Assembly: GCA_964385045.1 (NCBI GenBank)
Contig: CAYLNM010000062.1
Location: 1-23,587, forward strand
Direction of reading: 5' to 3'
From: CAYLNM01 sp964385045
GTDB taxonomy: Bacteria; Planctomycetota; Phycisphaerae; Phycisphaerales; SM1A02
DNA length: 23,587 bases
Shown in pieces: positions 7,036 to 15,590 of this stretch (its first letter is position 1; every line of letters begins with the position of its first letter). Position numbers and translations under genes: made by a program. The notes under the pieces are model-generated. The model did no database searches. It worked only from the letters and a program-made list of their open reading frames with translations, and was not told where the DNA came from.

Positions 7036-8259
7036 ATGCGCCGTGTCCCGTTCCGCCCCGCCTCGCACGCTCCGTTCGCCCCGTGCGCCCGATGCGCCCC
7101 GCCCGCCCCTCGCCCGCGGCCCCGGTCCTCGGACCCGGCCGCCCGGCCGGGTCCCGCCGCCACGCTGGTGGCCGCCATCCTCGCGACCCTGCTCGCCGGC
7201 CCCGCGGCCGTCGCCCAGACCGCGCCGGCGGGGGCCACCGAGGGGTCGGCCGAGCCCCCGCTCCGGGTCGCGGTCAAGGACGCGCCGCCCTTCGTGCTCG
7301 AGGCGCCCGGCGGCGAGCTGTCCGGGATCTCGATCGAGCTCTGGGAGCGGGTCGCCGACCGGCTCGGCCGGGAGACCGAGATCGTCCGCATCGACGAGGT
7401 GCCGGAGATGCTGGCGGCGGTGGAGGCGGGCGAGGTGGACGCGGCCATCGCCGCCATCTCGATCACCCCCGAGCGGGAGGTGCGGCTCGACATGAGCCAC
7501 GGCTACCACCTCGCCGGAATCGGGATCGCCGTCTCCGAGGACGCGATGCGGAGCGGGTTCCTCACCGGCATCCGGAACCTGATCTCGCCGCAGTTCCTCG
7601 CCGCCACCGGCGCGCTGGCCGTCCTGCTCGTCGGCGTGGGCATCGTGGTCTGGCTCGCCGAGCGGCGCGGCAACGCCGAGCAGTTCCCCCGCGATCCCGT
7701 TCGCGGCATCGGCAACGGCTTCTGGTTCAGTGCGGTGACGATGACCACCGTCGGCTACGGCGACCGGACGCCCCTCACGCTGCCCGGCCGGCTGGTCGCC
7801 CTCGTCTGGATGTTCGCGTCGATCATCGTGATCTCGGCGTTCACCGGCTCGATCGCCTCGTCGCTCACCGCCGCCCGGGTCGAGGGGGCGGTCCGCGGGC
7901 TCAACGACCTGCCGTCGGTCCGCGTGGGCGCCGTCACCGGGACGAGCGGCGCGACCGCCCTCGCCGATCGCGGGGTGGTGGCGGTGGGCTTCCCCGACGT
8001 GGATGCGGGCATGAGCGCCCTCGCCGCCGGCGACCTGGACGCCTTCGTCCACGACCACCCGATCCTCGTGCATGCGGCCCGCAGCCGGCACGCCGGGGCG
8101 GTCGCGGTGCTGTCGCTGCAGTTCGACCTCACGTCGTACGCGGTCGCGATGCCCGGCGGCTCGGAGTTGCTCGAGCCGGTCAACGTGGCGATCCTCGAGG
8201 TCACCCGGGATGCGGCGTGGACCGCGGTCATCCGGCGGTACCTCGGCGACCGGGACTGA
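7036..8259 (+). CDS. GluR0-like ligand-gated potassium channel
   Basis: A prokaryotic ionotropic glutamate-receptor-type channel: a periplasmic solute-binding domain (SBP_bac_3) split by a K+ pore. In the 407 residues, a signal peptide lies about 40-61 (hydrophobic core, AVAQ cleavage region), lobe S1 about 74-170, TM1 about 187-207, the pore helix and selectivity filter TVGYGD at 238-243, a second TM about 249-272, and lobe S2 about 285-405. Arg147 in TPEREVR and Asp340 in AFVHDHP sit where this family grips the alpha-carboxylate and alpha-amino groups of an amino acid, so an amino-acid ligand is likely. The TVGYGD filter predicts K+ selectivity. The start is ATG 7036, 6 bases after GGAG (7026-7029); the in-frame ATG at 7030 directly abuts that site. 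It diverges from the small kinase and precedes the WD40 kinase by 133 bp. Confidence 0.9.
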   Translation: MRRVPFRPASHAPFAPCARCAPPAPRPRPRSSDPAARPGPAATLVAAILATLLAGPAAVAQTAPAGATEGSAEPPLRVAVKDAPPFVLEAPGGELSGISIELWERVADRLGRETEIVRIDEVPEMLAAVEAGEVDAAIAAISITPEREVRLDMSHGYHLAGIGIAVSEDAMRSGFLTGIRNLISPQFLAATGALAVLLVGVGIVVWLAERRGNAEQFPRDPVRGIGNGFWFSAVTMTTVGYGDRTPLTLPGRLVALVWMFASIIVISAFTGSIASSLTAARVEGAVRGLNDLPSVRVGAVTGTSGATALADRGVVAVGFPDVDAGMSALAAGDLDAFVHDHPILVHAARSRHAGAVAVLSLQFDLTSYAVAMPGGSELLEPVNVAILEVTRDAAWTAVIRRYLGDRD

Positions 8260-8312
8260 CGAGTGGGCGGCTCGCCGGGCCTGCGGCTCGCCTCCCCGCC
8301 CCGCGCACACCT

Positions 8313-8333
8313 GCCCCGAGGATGCGCCGGGGC
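8313..8333 (+). terminator. Possible weak hairpin after the channel gene
   Basis: GCCCCG (8313-8318) and CGGGGC (8328-8333) can pair around a 9-base loop in the gap between the channel and the WD40 kinase. The stem is short and such pairs are common in this base composition, so the two genes might still be co-transcribed. Confidence 0.3.
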
Positions 8334-8392
8334 GCGGTCCCGGGCCGTACAGTCCTTCCTCCGGCGGGCAGGCTCTCGGGGGAGGAGGCTCC

Positions 8393-11300
8393 ATGGACGA
8401 CCGCCGTGACCGCGTGCGCCGGCTCGCCGAGATGGCGCGGGGCCTGTCCGAGGCCGACCGGCTCCCGGCGCTCCGCGCCGCGTGCGGCAGCGACGGGGAC
8501 CTGCTGGAGTTCGTCCTCGCCGCGGTCGCCGACGACCCGCCGGCGGACCGTGATCCGGCCGACGCGGCGACCCTCGACCCCGCGTCCGGGGCCTCCGATC
8601 CCGCCACGCCCGGGTCCTCGGGTGCCCACGCGGTCCCCGGCGAGGCGGCCGGCCAGTGGATCGGCCCCTACCGCCTTCAGCAGCGGCTGGGCGAGGGCGG
8701 CTTCGGCACCGTGTGGATGGCCGAGCAGCGCGAGCCCGTCGCCCGCCGCGTCGCGCTGAAGATCATCAAGCTGGGCATGGACACCAGGGAGGTCATCGCC
8801 CGCTTCGAGGCCGAGCGGCAGGCGCTCGCCCTGATGGACCATCCCAACATCGCCCGCGTGCTCGACGCCGGGGCGACCGAGACCGGCCGGCCGTTCTTCG
8901 TCATGGAGCTGGTGCGCGGCCTCCCGATCACCGAGTACTGCGACCGTCACCGCCTCGACATCCGCCAGCGCATGCAGCTGATCGTCGACGCGTGCGAGGC
9001 CCTGCAGCACGCCCACCAGAAGGGCGTCATCCACCGCGACATCAAGCCGAGCAACGTGCTCGTGGGCCAGTCCGGCGACCGTCCGGTGGTCAAGGTCATC
9101 GACTTCGGCATCGCCAAGGCGACGACGAGCCCGCTGACGCGGCAGACGCTGTTCACGCGGTTCCACCAGATGATCGGCACGCCGCAGTACATGAGTCCGG
9201 AGCAGGCGGGCGACGCCACCGACGACGTCGACACCCGCAGCGACGTGTACTCGACCGGCGTCCTGCTCTACGAGCTGATCACCGGCACCACGCCGATCGA
9301 GGCGGACAGCCTCCGGTCGGCGGCGATGGGCGAGCTGCAGCGGATGATCCGCGACGTCGAGCCGCCGCGGCCGAGCACCCGCGTGAGCCAGCTCGCCCTC
9401 ACGCGGAAGCAGGTCGCGGAGCGTCGCCGCATCGAGCCCCGCCGCCTCGGCCTCTTCGTCCGCGGCGAGATCGACTGGATCGTCATGAAGGCGATCGAGA
9501 AGGATCGCACGCGTCGCTACGAGTCGGCCAGCGCGATGGCCCGCGACATCCGGCGGTTCCTCGACGGCGACGCGATCGAGGCGGCTCCGCCGAGCCCCGT
9601 CTACGCGGTGCGGAAGTTCCTGCGCCGCCACCGGGCCCCGGTGGCCGGCGTGGCCCTCGTCGCCCTCTTCATGACCACCGGGCTCGTGGCGAGCTCCTAC
9701 GGCTTCTTCGACGCCGATCGGCAGCGGCGCGAGGCCGAGACGCAGCGCGACCTCGCCCGGCAGGAGCGCGAGCGGGCCGACGAGCGGGCGCAGGCGGCGC
9801 GGGCCGCGGAGGATCGTGCCACCCTCGAGAAGGAGCGGGCCGACGCCACCGCGGACGCCGCCCGCGCCGCGGAGGCGGTCGCCAACCGCAACGCCTACAC
9901 CGCGAACATGCTGCTCGCCTCCCGCTCGGTCGAGGACCGCGACATCGCCAGCGCGGCGTACTTCCTCGACCGGGCCCCCGCCGAGCTTCGAGGCTGGGAG
10001 TGGGGCGTGCTGTCCGCCGCCCTCGACGACACGGTCGGTTCGGTGACGACCGGAGCCGCGGGCGAGGACGGCCGCTCCTTCGAGGGCAACCGGCTCATCC
10101 CGCATCCCGACGGCACGTCGTTCCTGGTGGTGCGTCCCTACCGAGGCATCGCGGTCGAGCGGTGGACGATGGACGGCACGCTCGTCGCCCGATTCGAGCA
10201 TCCGGCGGGGGCGAATCGGACCGACGACACCTTCGCCCGCTTCGCGCTCTCGCCCGACGGCTCCCGGCTGCACGGGGTCGCGACCCACGTCTTCACGCCG
10301 CCGGTCGATCCCGAGAATCCCGTCTACGTCGCGAGCTGGGACGCGGACACCGGGGAGCGGACCGCGTCGGCCCGCGTCCTCCCGGCCCGGCCGATCGCGG
10401 ACTCGCATCAGCCCGCGATCAGCCCGGACGGCACCCGCGTCCTGCTGAGCCGGGGCGAGACCGTCTGGATCCAGGACGTGGCCACCGGCGAGCTCGTGGC
10501 GGAGGCCGAGACGGACTTCACCGTTCGCGTCCGGTGGTTCAGCCCCGACGGCACCCGCGTGTTCCTCGAGAACCACGCGGGACATCTCGAGATGCGGGAT
10601 GGCCGGACCCTCGGGAATCCGGTTGAGCTGGAGGGCCACCAGAACTTCGTGTTCGACCTGACCGTCTCCGCCTGCGACCGGTTCGTGGGGACGGCATCGC
10701 TGGACGGGAGCAGCCGGGTGTTCGACCTCGAGGCCAGCCCGCCCACGTCGATCGAGCTCCTGCATGGAGCGCTGCAGGTGCAACGGGTGCACGTCTCGCC
10801 GGACGCGTCGCTGGTCCTGACCAGCGGCACGGACGGAATGGTCCGCCTCTGGCGGAGGGACGGCACCGAGCTGGGCACGATCACCGGCGATGGCCTGCTC
10901 GCCGGCAGCCCGACCTTCGCCGCCGCCGGCGACCGGATCGCCGCCGCGTTCGACGACGGGACGCTCCGCTTCTGGGATCTCGAGTCCGACGCGCCGGCCT
11001 TCATGAAGGGGCATCGCGGGCTCATCATCGACGTCGCCGTCGCGGACGGGCCGGGCCTCGTGGTCTCCGGCGGCTTCGACGGCTGGGCCGGCGTGGCGGG
11101 CTGCGTGCGGCTGTGGGACCTGCGGAGCGGCGAGATGCTGGCCGCGCTCGGCCGGCCGGGCGAGATCGGCCGGGCGGTGGCGGCGTCCCCGGACGGTCGG
11201 GTACTCGCCTTCTCGCTGGAGCGGGTCGCGATCGAGGCCGAGCTCGACCGCCTGGCGCGAGACTGCACGGTCCTGGTGGACCTCGAGACCGGACGCGTGC

Positions 11301-12079
11301 GGCGGTTGGAGCGGTCGTCCCTCGACCTCGCGTTCGATCCGACCGGTGAGCTCCTGGCGCTGGGACGCCGGGAGCGGCTGGAGATCCGGCGGGCGGACGA
11401 CGGCTCGATCGTGCGATTCCTCGGGGACGAGCTCCGCGGCCGGCGGGTGGACGACCTCGTCTGGAGTCCGGACGGCCGCTTCCTCGCGTGCTCGATCACC
11501 CTCTTCGAGGACTCGAATCAGCGGGAGCACGTGGTGCTGGACGCGGAGACGCTCGCGCCGGTCCACCGGCCGGGGAACGGTCCGCTCACGTTCTCCCACG
11601 ACGGTCGGACGCTGCTCGTCGGCTCGCGCGGGACCACGCTGGACGTGGTGCGGACCGGCTCGTGGGAGGACGTGGAGTCGATCGAGGCCTATCCGCTCAG
11701 CGGCATGAACATCGCCTTCCGGCCGGACGGCACCCGCATGGCCGCCGGCATCCCCGAGAGCGACGAGGTCCTGCTCTGGGACGGCCGGACGTTCGATCCG
11801 GTCGGTCGCCTCGACGGCCGCGGCTTCGTCGCGGCGCTGGCGTGGAGCGGCGACGGGACGCGTCTCGTCGCCGGATGCGGCGCGACGGTGCGGGTGTGGG
11901 ACGCGAGGTCGGCGCGGGAGCGGCTGCAGGAGCGGACGGCGCAGCGGGCCGCCCGGGCGGCGGTGCGGGGCGGTGACGGAGCGGGCGATCCAACGCACCT
12001 CGAGGCACGCTCGGCGGAGCTGATCCATCGCCAGCAGCGGATCGTCGACGAGCTGCTGGCCTGGGACGCGCTCGACTGA
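8393..12079 (+). CDS. Receptor-like Ser/Thr protein kinase with C-terminal WD40 propeller
   Basis: A 1228-residue membrane kinase of the planctomycete type. Residues 1-50 form a small helical domain usual before these kinases. The kinase domain is about 94-390 and looks intact: glycine loop LGEGGFGTV (99-107), Lys123, HRDIKPSN (214-221), DFG (237-239), SPE (268-270). One membrane helix lies about 417-439, followed by a Glu/Arg/Ala coiled coil (440-497). The rest, to about 1195, is a chain of WD40-like repeats with SPDG turns and closing strands such as VRLWRRDG, LRFWDLES, VRLWDLRSG and VRVWDARSA. The kinase is thus cytoplasmic and the propeller on the other side of the membrane, probably sensing or docking. 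The start at ATG 8393 is set by GGAGGAGG (8381-8388). The ligand and substrates cannot be inferred. Confidence 0.93.
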   Translation: MDDRRDRVRRLAEMARGLSEADRLPALRAACGSDGDLLEFVLAAVADDPPADRDPADAATLDPASGASDPATPGSSGAHAVPGEAAGQWIGPYRLQQRLGEGGFGTVWMAEQREPVARRVALKIIKLGMDTREVIARFEAERQALALMDHPNIARVLDAGATETGRPFFVMELVRGLPITEYCDRHRLDIRQRMQLIVDACEALQHAHQKGVIHRDIKPSNVLVGQSGDRPVVKVIDFGIAKATTSPLTRQTLFTRFHQMIGTPQYMSPEQAGDATDDVDTRSDVYSTGVLLYELITGTTPIEADSLRSAAMGELQRMIRDVEPPRPSTRVSQLALTRKQVAERRRIEPRRLGLFVRGEIDWIVMKAIEKDRTRRYESASAMARDIRRFLDGDAIEAAPPSPVYAVRKFLRRHRAPVAGVALVALFMTTGLVASSYGFFDADRQRREAETQRDLARQERERADERAQAARAAEDRATLEKERADATADAARAAEAVANRNAYTANMLLASRSVEDRDIASAAYFLDRAPAELRGWEWGVLSAALDDTVGSVTTGAAGEDGRSFEGNRLIPHPDGTSFLVVRPYRGIAVERWTMDGTLVARFEHPAGANRTDDTFARFALSPDGSRLHGVATHVFTPPVDPENPVYVASWDADTGERTASARVLPARPIADSHQPAISPDGTRVLLSRGETVWIQDVATGELVAEAETDFTVRVRWFSPDGTRVFLENHAGHLEMRDGRTLGNPVELEGHQNFVFDLTVSACDRFVGTASLDGSSRVFDLEASPPTSIELLHGALQVQRVHVSPDASLVLTSGTDGMVRLWRRDGTELGTITGDGLLAGSPTFAAAGDRIAAAFDDGTLRFWDLESDAPAFMKGHRGLIIDVAVADGPGLVVSGGFDGWAGVAGCVRLWDLRSGEMLAALGRPGEIGRAVAASPDGRVLAFSLERVAIEAELDRLARDCTVLVDLETGRVRRLERSSLDLAFDPTGELLALGRRERLEIRRADDGSIVRFLGDELRGRRVDDLVWSPDGRFLACSITLFEDSNQREHVVLDAETLAPVHRPGNGPLTFSHDGRTLLVGSRGTTLDVVRTGSWEDVESIEAYPLSGMNIAFRPDGTRMAAGIPESDEVLLWDGRTFDPVGRLDGRGFVAALAWSGDGTRLVAGCGATVRVWDARSARERLQERTAQRAARAAVRGGDGAGDPTHLEARSAELIHRQQRIVDELLAWDALD

Positions 12080-12112
12080 GGGGCCGGGCCCGCAGCGCGT
12101 CCGGCCTGCCCC
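12080..12112. terminator. Bidirectional hairpin between convergent genes
   Basis: Directly after the WD40 kinase stop, GGCCGG (12082-12087) pairs with CCGGCC (12101-12106). Flanking GG (12080-12081) and CCCC (12109-12112) can extend it past a TG bulge. It fills the 34-bp gap between this gene and the convergent ZIP gene and could end both. Confidence 0.45.
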
Positions 12113-12113
12113 G

Positions 12114-12884
12114 TCACATCCCCACGAGCCGCCCGAGCACGATCATCCCCACCACGCCGCCGAGGAACGCCATCGCCACCGCGGTGCGGCTCGTGGACTC
12201 GAACGCCTCCGGAAGCAGGTCGTCCACCACGAGGTAGGTCATCGCGCCGGCCGCGAAGCCCATGCCCGCGGGCAGCAGCGGCTCGAAGATCCAGATGAAC
12301 CACGCCGCGAACGGGGCGGCGAGGGGCTGTGGCAGGCTGGTGAGCAGCGCCCAGCCGATGCACGCCTTCGTCGAGACGCCGCCCGCCCGCAGCGCGAGCG
12401 TGATCGCGATCGCCTCGGGGATGTTGTGCACCGCGAGGGCGGAGACCACCGCGAGGCCCAGCGCCTCCTCCTTCGACCCGAATGCGACGCCGATCGCCAC
12501 GCCCTCGGGCAGCGAGTGGACCGTCATCGCGGCCACGATGAGCAGCGCCCGCGCCCCGCCCGTCTTCCGGAGCGACGCGACGTCGAAGTCCTCGTTCGAG
12601 CGGACCCACCGGGCCGCGAGCCAGTAGAAGAACGCCCCCGCCGCGAGGCCGGCCGCGACCTCCCACGCCTGCAGTCCCGGGGCCCGGTCGAGGCCCTCGC
12701 CCACCAGCTGCACCAGGCTCGCCGCCGCCATCATCCCCGCCGCCGCGGCCGAGAATGCCCCCGCGACCTTCGGCGACATGTCCTTCACGAAGAAGAAGGG
12801 CACGACGCCGAACACCATCGACACGTCGGCGACCACCGCCGCGGCGAACGTGATCAGCAGCAGCCGTTGGAGCTCGGGATCCAT
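12114..12884 (-). CDS. ZIP-family divalent metal transporter
   Basis: A 256-residue inner-membrane permease of the ZIP family, expected to import Zn2+ or other divalent metals. About eight membrane helices are visible. The paired binding-site motifs HSLPEG (123-128, TM4) and HNIPEA (153-158, TM5) are diagnostic. A third acidic motif, DDLLPEA (221-227), lies in a later helix. The length and motif set fit the GufA/ZupT-like bacterial branch. The large histidine-rich loop of many ZIPs is missing; the loop between TM3 and TM4 is short and acidic/basic (RSNEDFDVASLRK). It lies 144 bp downstream of the EamA gene on the same strand, with a hairpin between them, so it is probably transcribed separately. 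Metal specificity cannot be told from sequence. Confidence 0.92.
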   Translation of the reverse strand: MDPELQRLLLITFAAAVVADVSMVFGVVPFFFVKDMSPKVAGAFSAAAAGMMAAASLVQLVGEGLDRAPGLQAWEVAAGLAAGAFFYWLAARWVRSNEDFDVASLRKTGGARALLIVAAMTVHSLPEGVAIGVAFGSKEEALGLAVVSALAVHNIPEAIAITLALRAGGVSTKACIGWALLTSLPQPLAAPFAAWFIWIFEPLLPAGMGFAAGAMTYLVVDDLLPEAFESTSRTAVAMAFLGGVVGMIVLGRLVGM

Positions 12885-12991
12885 GCGACGAGGATACCGC
12901 CGCGGCGGGCGGCGCCCCGCGCGCGACCGCGGGCCGCGCGAGGACCGGGGAAGGAGGCAGCTCCCTGGTGGTCGGGGCGGCGCGACGTTCG

Positions 12992-13013
12992 GCGACCGCG
13001 GTGTCGCGGTCGC
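12992..13013 (-). terminator. Hairpin terminator after the EamA gene
   Basis: GCGACCGCG (12992-13000) and CGCGGTCGC (13005-13013) form a perfect 9-bp stem with a GTGT loop. It begins 15 bases beyond the EamA stop on the minus strand. No U-tract follows. Confidence 0.6.
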
Positions 13014-13028
13014 GATCCATGAATGGGT

Positions 13029-13967
13029 CTACGTCCGCCCCGTCTGCACCTTCAGCAGCACGTACGCCCCCGCCGCCAGCACCGTGCCCGCCGCCACCTG
13101 CGGCCAGGTGAGCGTCTCCTCGAAGAGGAACCACGACGAGAGCAGCACGAGGAAGGGCTGCAGCTGCACGATGGACGAGGCGGCCACCACGCCGACCCGC
13201 TCGATCGACACGAAGTAGGCCAGGTGGCCGACCATCACGCCCAGGACCGACGAGAGGGCGAGGAGCCCGAGCTGTCCCGCGGACAGCCGCGCCGCCACCG
13301 CCCCCCGCTCCTCGGCGAAGGCGAGCATGAGGACGAGCATCCCCGCTCCCACCATCGGGGCGATGAAGGCGAACCGCTCGAGCGGGTTGAGCTTCACCAC
13401 CCGCGGGTCGTCCGGGCGCGGGGCGAGGAACCGCAGCGCGACGCCGTAGCCGGCGAAGGTCGCCCCGCTGCCGGCGGCGAGGGCGACGCCCGTCCAGTCG
13501 TCGATCCGCGGGGCGGTCTCGCCGAAGCCGAGCATGCCGCCGGCCCCGCCGAGCATCATCGTGACGCCGATCCACACGCCCGGCATCCGCAGCAGGCCGC
13601 GGGCGGCGGGGATGAGGGCGGCCGAGAACAGGATCACGCACAGGATCTGCACGCGGATCATGAACGTGACCATCGCCGGGCCGACGAAGTAGAAGCTCGC
13701 CGCGAACTGCACCTGCCCCGCGAACCACAGGGCCGCCGGCACCGCCACGCTCGCCCACGGGATGCCGCGGAACCCGCGTCGCCGCAGCACCCAGAGGGCC
13801 AGCGGCGCCCACAGCACCGCGGCGAGGCCGTACCGCCAGCCGTTGGCGGTCCAGACGTCGATCGCCCCGGTGAAGTGCTCGAGCAGGAGGGCGACCGCCA
13901 CCCACGAGAGCAGCGTCGCGGTCGCCGCCGCGTAGCCGATGCCGAGGTCTCGCGGCGGGGGGCTCAT
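13029..13967 (-). CDS. EamA/DMT-superfamily permease
   Basis: A 312-residue inner-membrane protein with about ten hydrophobic helices in two similar halves, as in drug/metabolite transporters of the EamA type. Helices begin at GIGYAAATATLLSW near the N-terminus. The second half includes GVALAAGSGATFAGYGVALR, a VGHLAYFVSIERVGVVAAS stretch and the typical closing helices SIVQLQPFLVLLSSWFLFEE and LTWPQVAAGTVLAAGAY. The ATG at 13967 was chosen because the first helix follows within ten residues. The upstream reading frame stays open but has no membrane character and no better start. No clear ribosome binding site is present. The substrate is unknown; members export amino acids, sugars or nucleotides. 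It is divergent from the DUF6265-like gene across 159 bp, which must hold both promoters, though none is obvious. Confidence 0.88.
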   Translation of the reverse strand: MSPPPRDLGIGYAAATATLLSWVAVALLLEHFTGAIDVWTANGWRYGLAAVLWAPLALWVLRRRGFRGIPWASVAVPAALWFAGQVQFAASFYFVGPAMVTFMIRVQILCVILFSAALIPAARGLLRMPGVWIGVTMMLGGAGGMLGFGETAPRIDDWTGVALAAGSGATFAGYGVALRFLAPRPDDPRVVKLNPLERFAFIAPMVGAGMLVLMLAFAEERGAVAARLSAGQLGLLALSSVLGVMVGHLAYFVSIERVGVVAASSIVQLQPFLVLLSSWFLFEETLTWPQVAAGTVLAAGAYVLLKVQTGRT

Positions 13968-14126
13968 GGGCCGGGACCATAGCGGGGCGGGCCGCGCGAA
14001 GGTGGACGCCCACTCAGCCGGTGCGCGAGGGCGGAGGAACTTTCGCATTCGGTGCCGGTGATCGGGGAGGCTCGGGCGATACTCGCCGGCGGCGCGGACC
14101 GGTCGCGTCCCGCCGGAGGAACCGAG

Positions 14127-14789
14127 ATGCCACGCTGCCCCATCGCCACGATCGCCACCGTGCGGGAGCTCGTCGCCGCCGCCCTCGTGCTCGGCGGAAC
14201 GGGTGTCGCCGCGCTGATGCCCGCGCCCGCCCCCGCCGTCCCGCCCGCCGCGACCACCACCGCCGACGAGGATGCCGACGCCCTCGCGCCGCACGCCGCC
14301 TTCGCCCGGGTCGCGCCGCTCGCCGGACACTGGCGGACCACCGGGAGCGACGGACTGGTCGAGGAGGCGTGGACGGCGCCCGTCGGCGGCAACATGACCG
14401 GCCTCTACCGGGCGCTCGGCGCGGACGGGTCGACCCGCACGCTGGAGCTGCTCGCGCTCGCCCCGACCGAGGACGGCGGGCTCGAGCTCCGCTTCCGTCA
14501 CTTCCACGCCGACCTGCAGCCGTGGGCCTTGGAGCGCGACGGCCCGCTCGTGCTGCGAGCGGCGCCCGCGTCCGCGACCGACCCGGACGCGCGCCGCGTG
14601 CGGTTCACGGCGGTCGATCCCGGGGCCTCGGTCCGCGCGATCACCTACGACGTACGGGAGCGGGGCCGCCTGCACGTCTCGGTCGCGCTCGCCGGTGAGC
14701 CCGACCCGACGTTCGAGGTCCGCTTCGAGCGGGCCGCGGTGCCGGGACGCCCCGGGCCCGGTGGGGCATCCGGCGACGATCGCGACTGA
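14127..14789 (+). CDS. Secreted DUF6265-like protein
   Basis: A 220-residue exported protein of unknown biochemical role. Residues 12-40 form a signal peptide (VRELVAAALVLGGTGVAAL, then a Pro/Ala-rich stretch). Residues about 60-200 carry the pattern of DUF6265: APLAGHWRTTGSDGLVEEAWTAP, the GGNMTGLYRA core, a strand pair around LELLALAPTEDGGLELRFRHF, a VRFTAVDPG turn where family members have an FENPEHDFP-like strand, and a final LHVSVAL strand. That is an antiparallel lipocalin-like barrel, as in proteins that gauge or bind small hydrophobic ligands. The start ATG 14127 has GGAGGA at 14115-14120. It is convergent with the VTT protein gene, ending 28 bp from its stop. The family assignment is good; the function is unknown. 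Confidence 0.78.
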   Translation: MPRCPIATIATVRELVAAALVLGGTGVAALMPAPAPAVPPAATTTADEDADALAPHAAFARVAPLAGHWRTTGSDGLVEEAWTAPVGGNMTGLYRALGADGSTRTLELLALAPTEDGGLELRFRHFHADLQPWALERDGPLVLRAAPASATDPDARRVRFTAVDPGASVRAITYDVRERGRLHVSVALAGEPDPTFEVRFERAAVPGRPGPGGASGDDRD

Positions 14790-14795
14790 TCGGTC

Positions 14796-14817
14796 TCGCT
14801 CCGGCCTCGCTCCGGCC
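14796..14817. repeat. Tandem 11-bp duplication in a convergent gap
   Basis: TCGCTCCGGCC occurs twice head to tail (14796-14806, 14807-14817), filling most of the 28-bp gap between the DUF6265-like stop and the VTT gene stop. No stable hairpin is formed, so the gap lacks an evident terminator. Confidence 0.7.
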
Positions 14818-15546
14818 TCACACGGGCGGCCGCGGCCGCGGTCCGTGCCCCGCCGGCGGGCGCGGCGGGTGCCATCGCCGCGCCGCCCACCGCACCAACC
14901 GCGGGGCGCCGAGCGGCAGCAGCGTCGCCGCGACGAGCCCGGCCAGGAGGCCCGGCGACAGCAGCGATCCCGGGCCCTGCCGGGCAAGCTCCGAGAGGGT
15001 GGGCGCGCCGGCGCCGGCGAGCACGAAGACGACGTTGCCCGGCAGCAGCCCGAGCTGCGTCGCGAGCCAGAAGTCGCGCAGCCGAAGCCGCGTGGCGCCC
15101 AGCACGTGGTTGGTGATCCAGTAGGGAACGTGCAGGATCCGGGCGAGGAACAGCCACCGCGGTCCCTCGCGTGCGATCGCCGCGTCCATCCGGGCGAGCC
15201 GTTCGGGGAACCGGCGGACCACGAGGTCCCGCAGGCCGTGCCGCACCGCGAGGAAGGAGATCGCCGCCGCCATCGTCAAGCCGACGTTCACGATCACGAG
15301 GCCGGCCCAGAAGCCGTAGAGCCAGCCGGCGACGATCGCCTTGCCCGACGTCCCGGGCACGAGGCTCGCCCCCACGTAGATCCCCAAGCCGATCGCGAGG
15401 CCGAGGCCGCGATGGACGGCCAGCCAGTCGCGGAGCGACTGCTCGCGGGACACGAGCTCGTCGAGCACCAGCCAGCGGCGGGCGAGCCACCAGACCGCCA
15501 CGAGCAGCAGCAGGAACAGCACCAGCAGCAGCACGCGGCGGATCAT
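14818..15546 (-). CDS. TVP38/TMEM64-family (VTT domain) membrane protein
   Basis: A 242-residue inner-membrane protein of the DedA/VTT superfamily, whose members act in lipid scrambling or undecaprenyl-phosphate and membrane-potential homeostasis. An N-terminal helix (residues 4-22) is followed by the VTT core: a re-entrant loop around VPGTSGKAIVAGWLYGFWAG (about 63-82), helix VNVGLTMAAAISFLAV, an amphipathic stretch with RFPERLARMDAAIAREG, the conserved LARILHVPYWITNHVLGAT, and the second re-entrant motif LGLLPGNVVFVLAG (about 165-178). The C-terminal tail is Arg/Pro-rich. In this family Phe-Pro usually stands where RILHVPYWITN is seen, so this loop is slightly divergent. It is divergent from cdsA across 44 bp; both genes concern membrane lipids, which may or may not be coincidence. 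Confidence 0.88.
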   Translation of the reverse strand: MIRRVLLLVLFLLLLVAVWWLARRWLVLDELVSREQSLRDWLAVHRGLGLAIGLGIYVGASLVPGTSGKAIVAGWLYGFWAGLVIVNVGLTMAAAISFLAVRHGLRDLVVRRFPERLARMDAAIAREGPRWLFLARILHVPYWITNHVLGATRLRLRDFWLATQLGLLPGNVVFVLAGAGAPTLSELARQGPGSLLSPGLLAGLVAATLLPLGAPRLVRWAARRWHPPRPPAGHGPRPRPPV

Positions 15547-15590
15547 GCATCATCCTCCGGGGCCCGACCCGGCACCGGGGATCCTTCCCC

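Noticed and set aside
8228..12028. A very long open frame on the minus strand opposite the WD40 kinase, and a similar one at 272-4654
   Set aside because: Their products are His/Arg/Pro/Asp-rich without domain character and they mirror clearly coding frames; high G+C removes stop codons from antisense frames.
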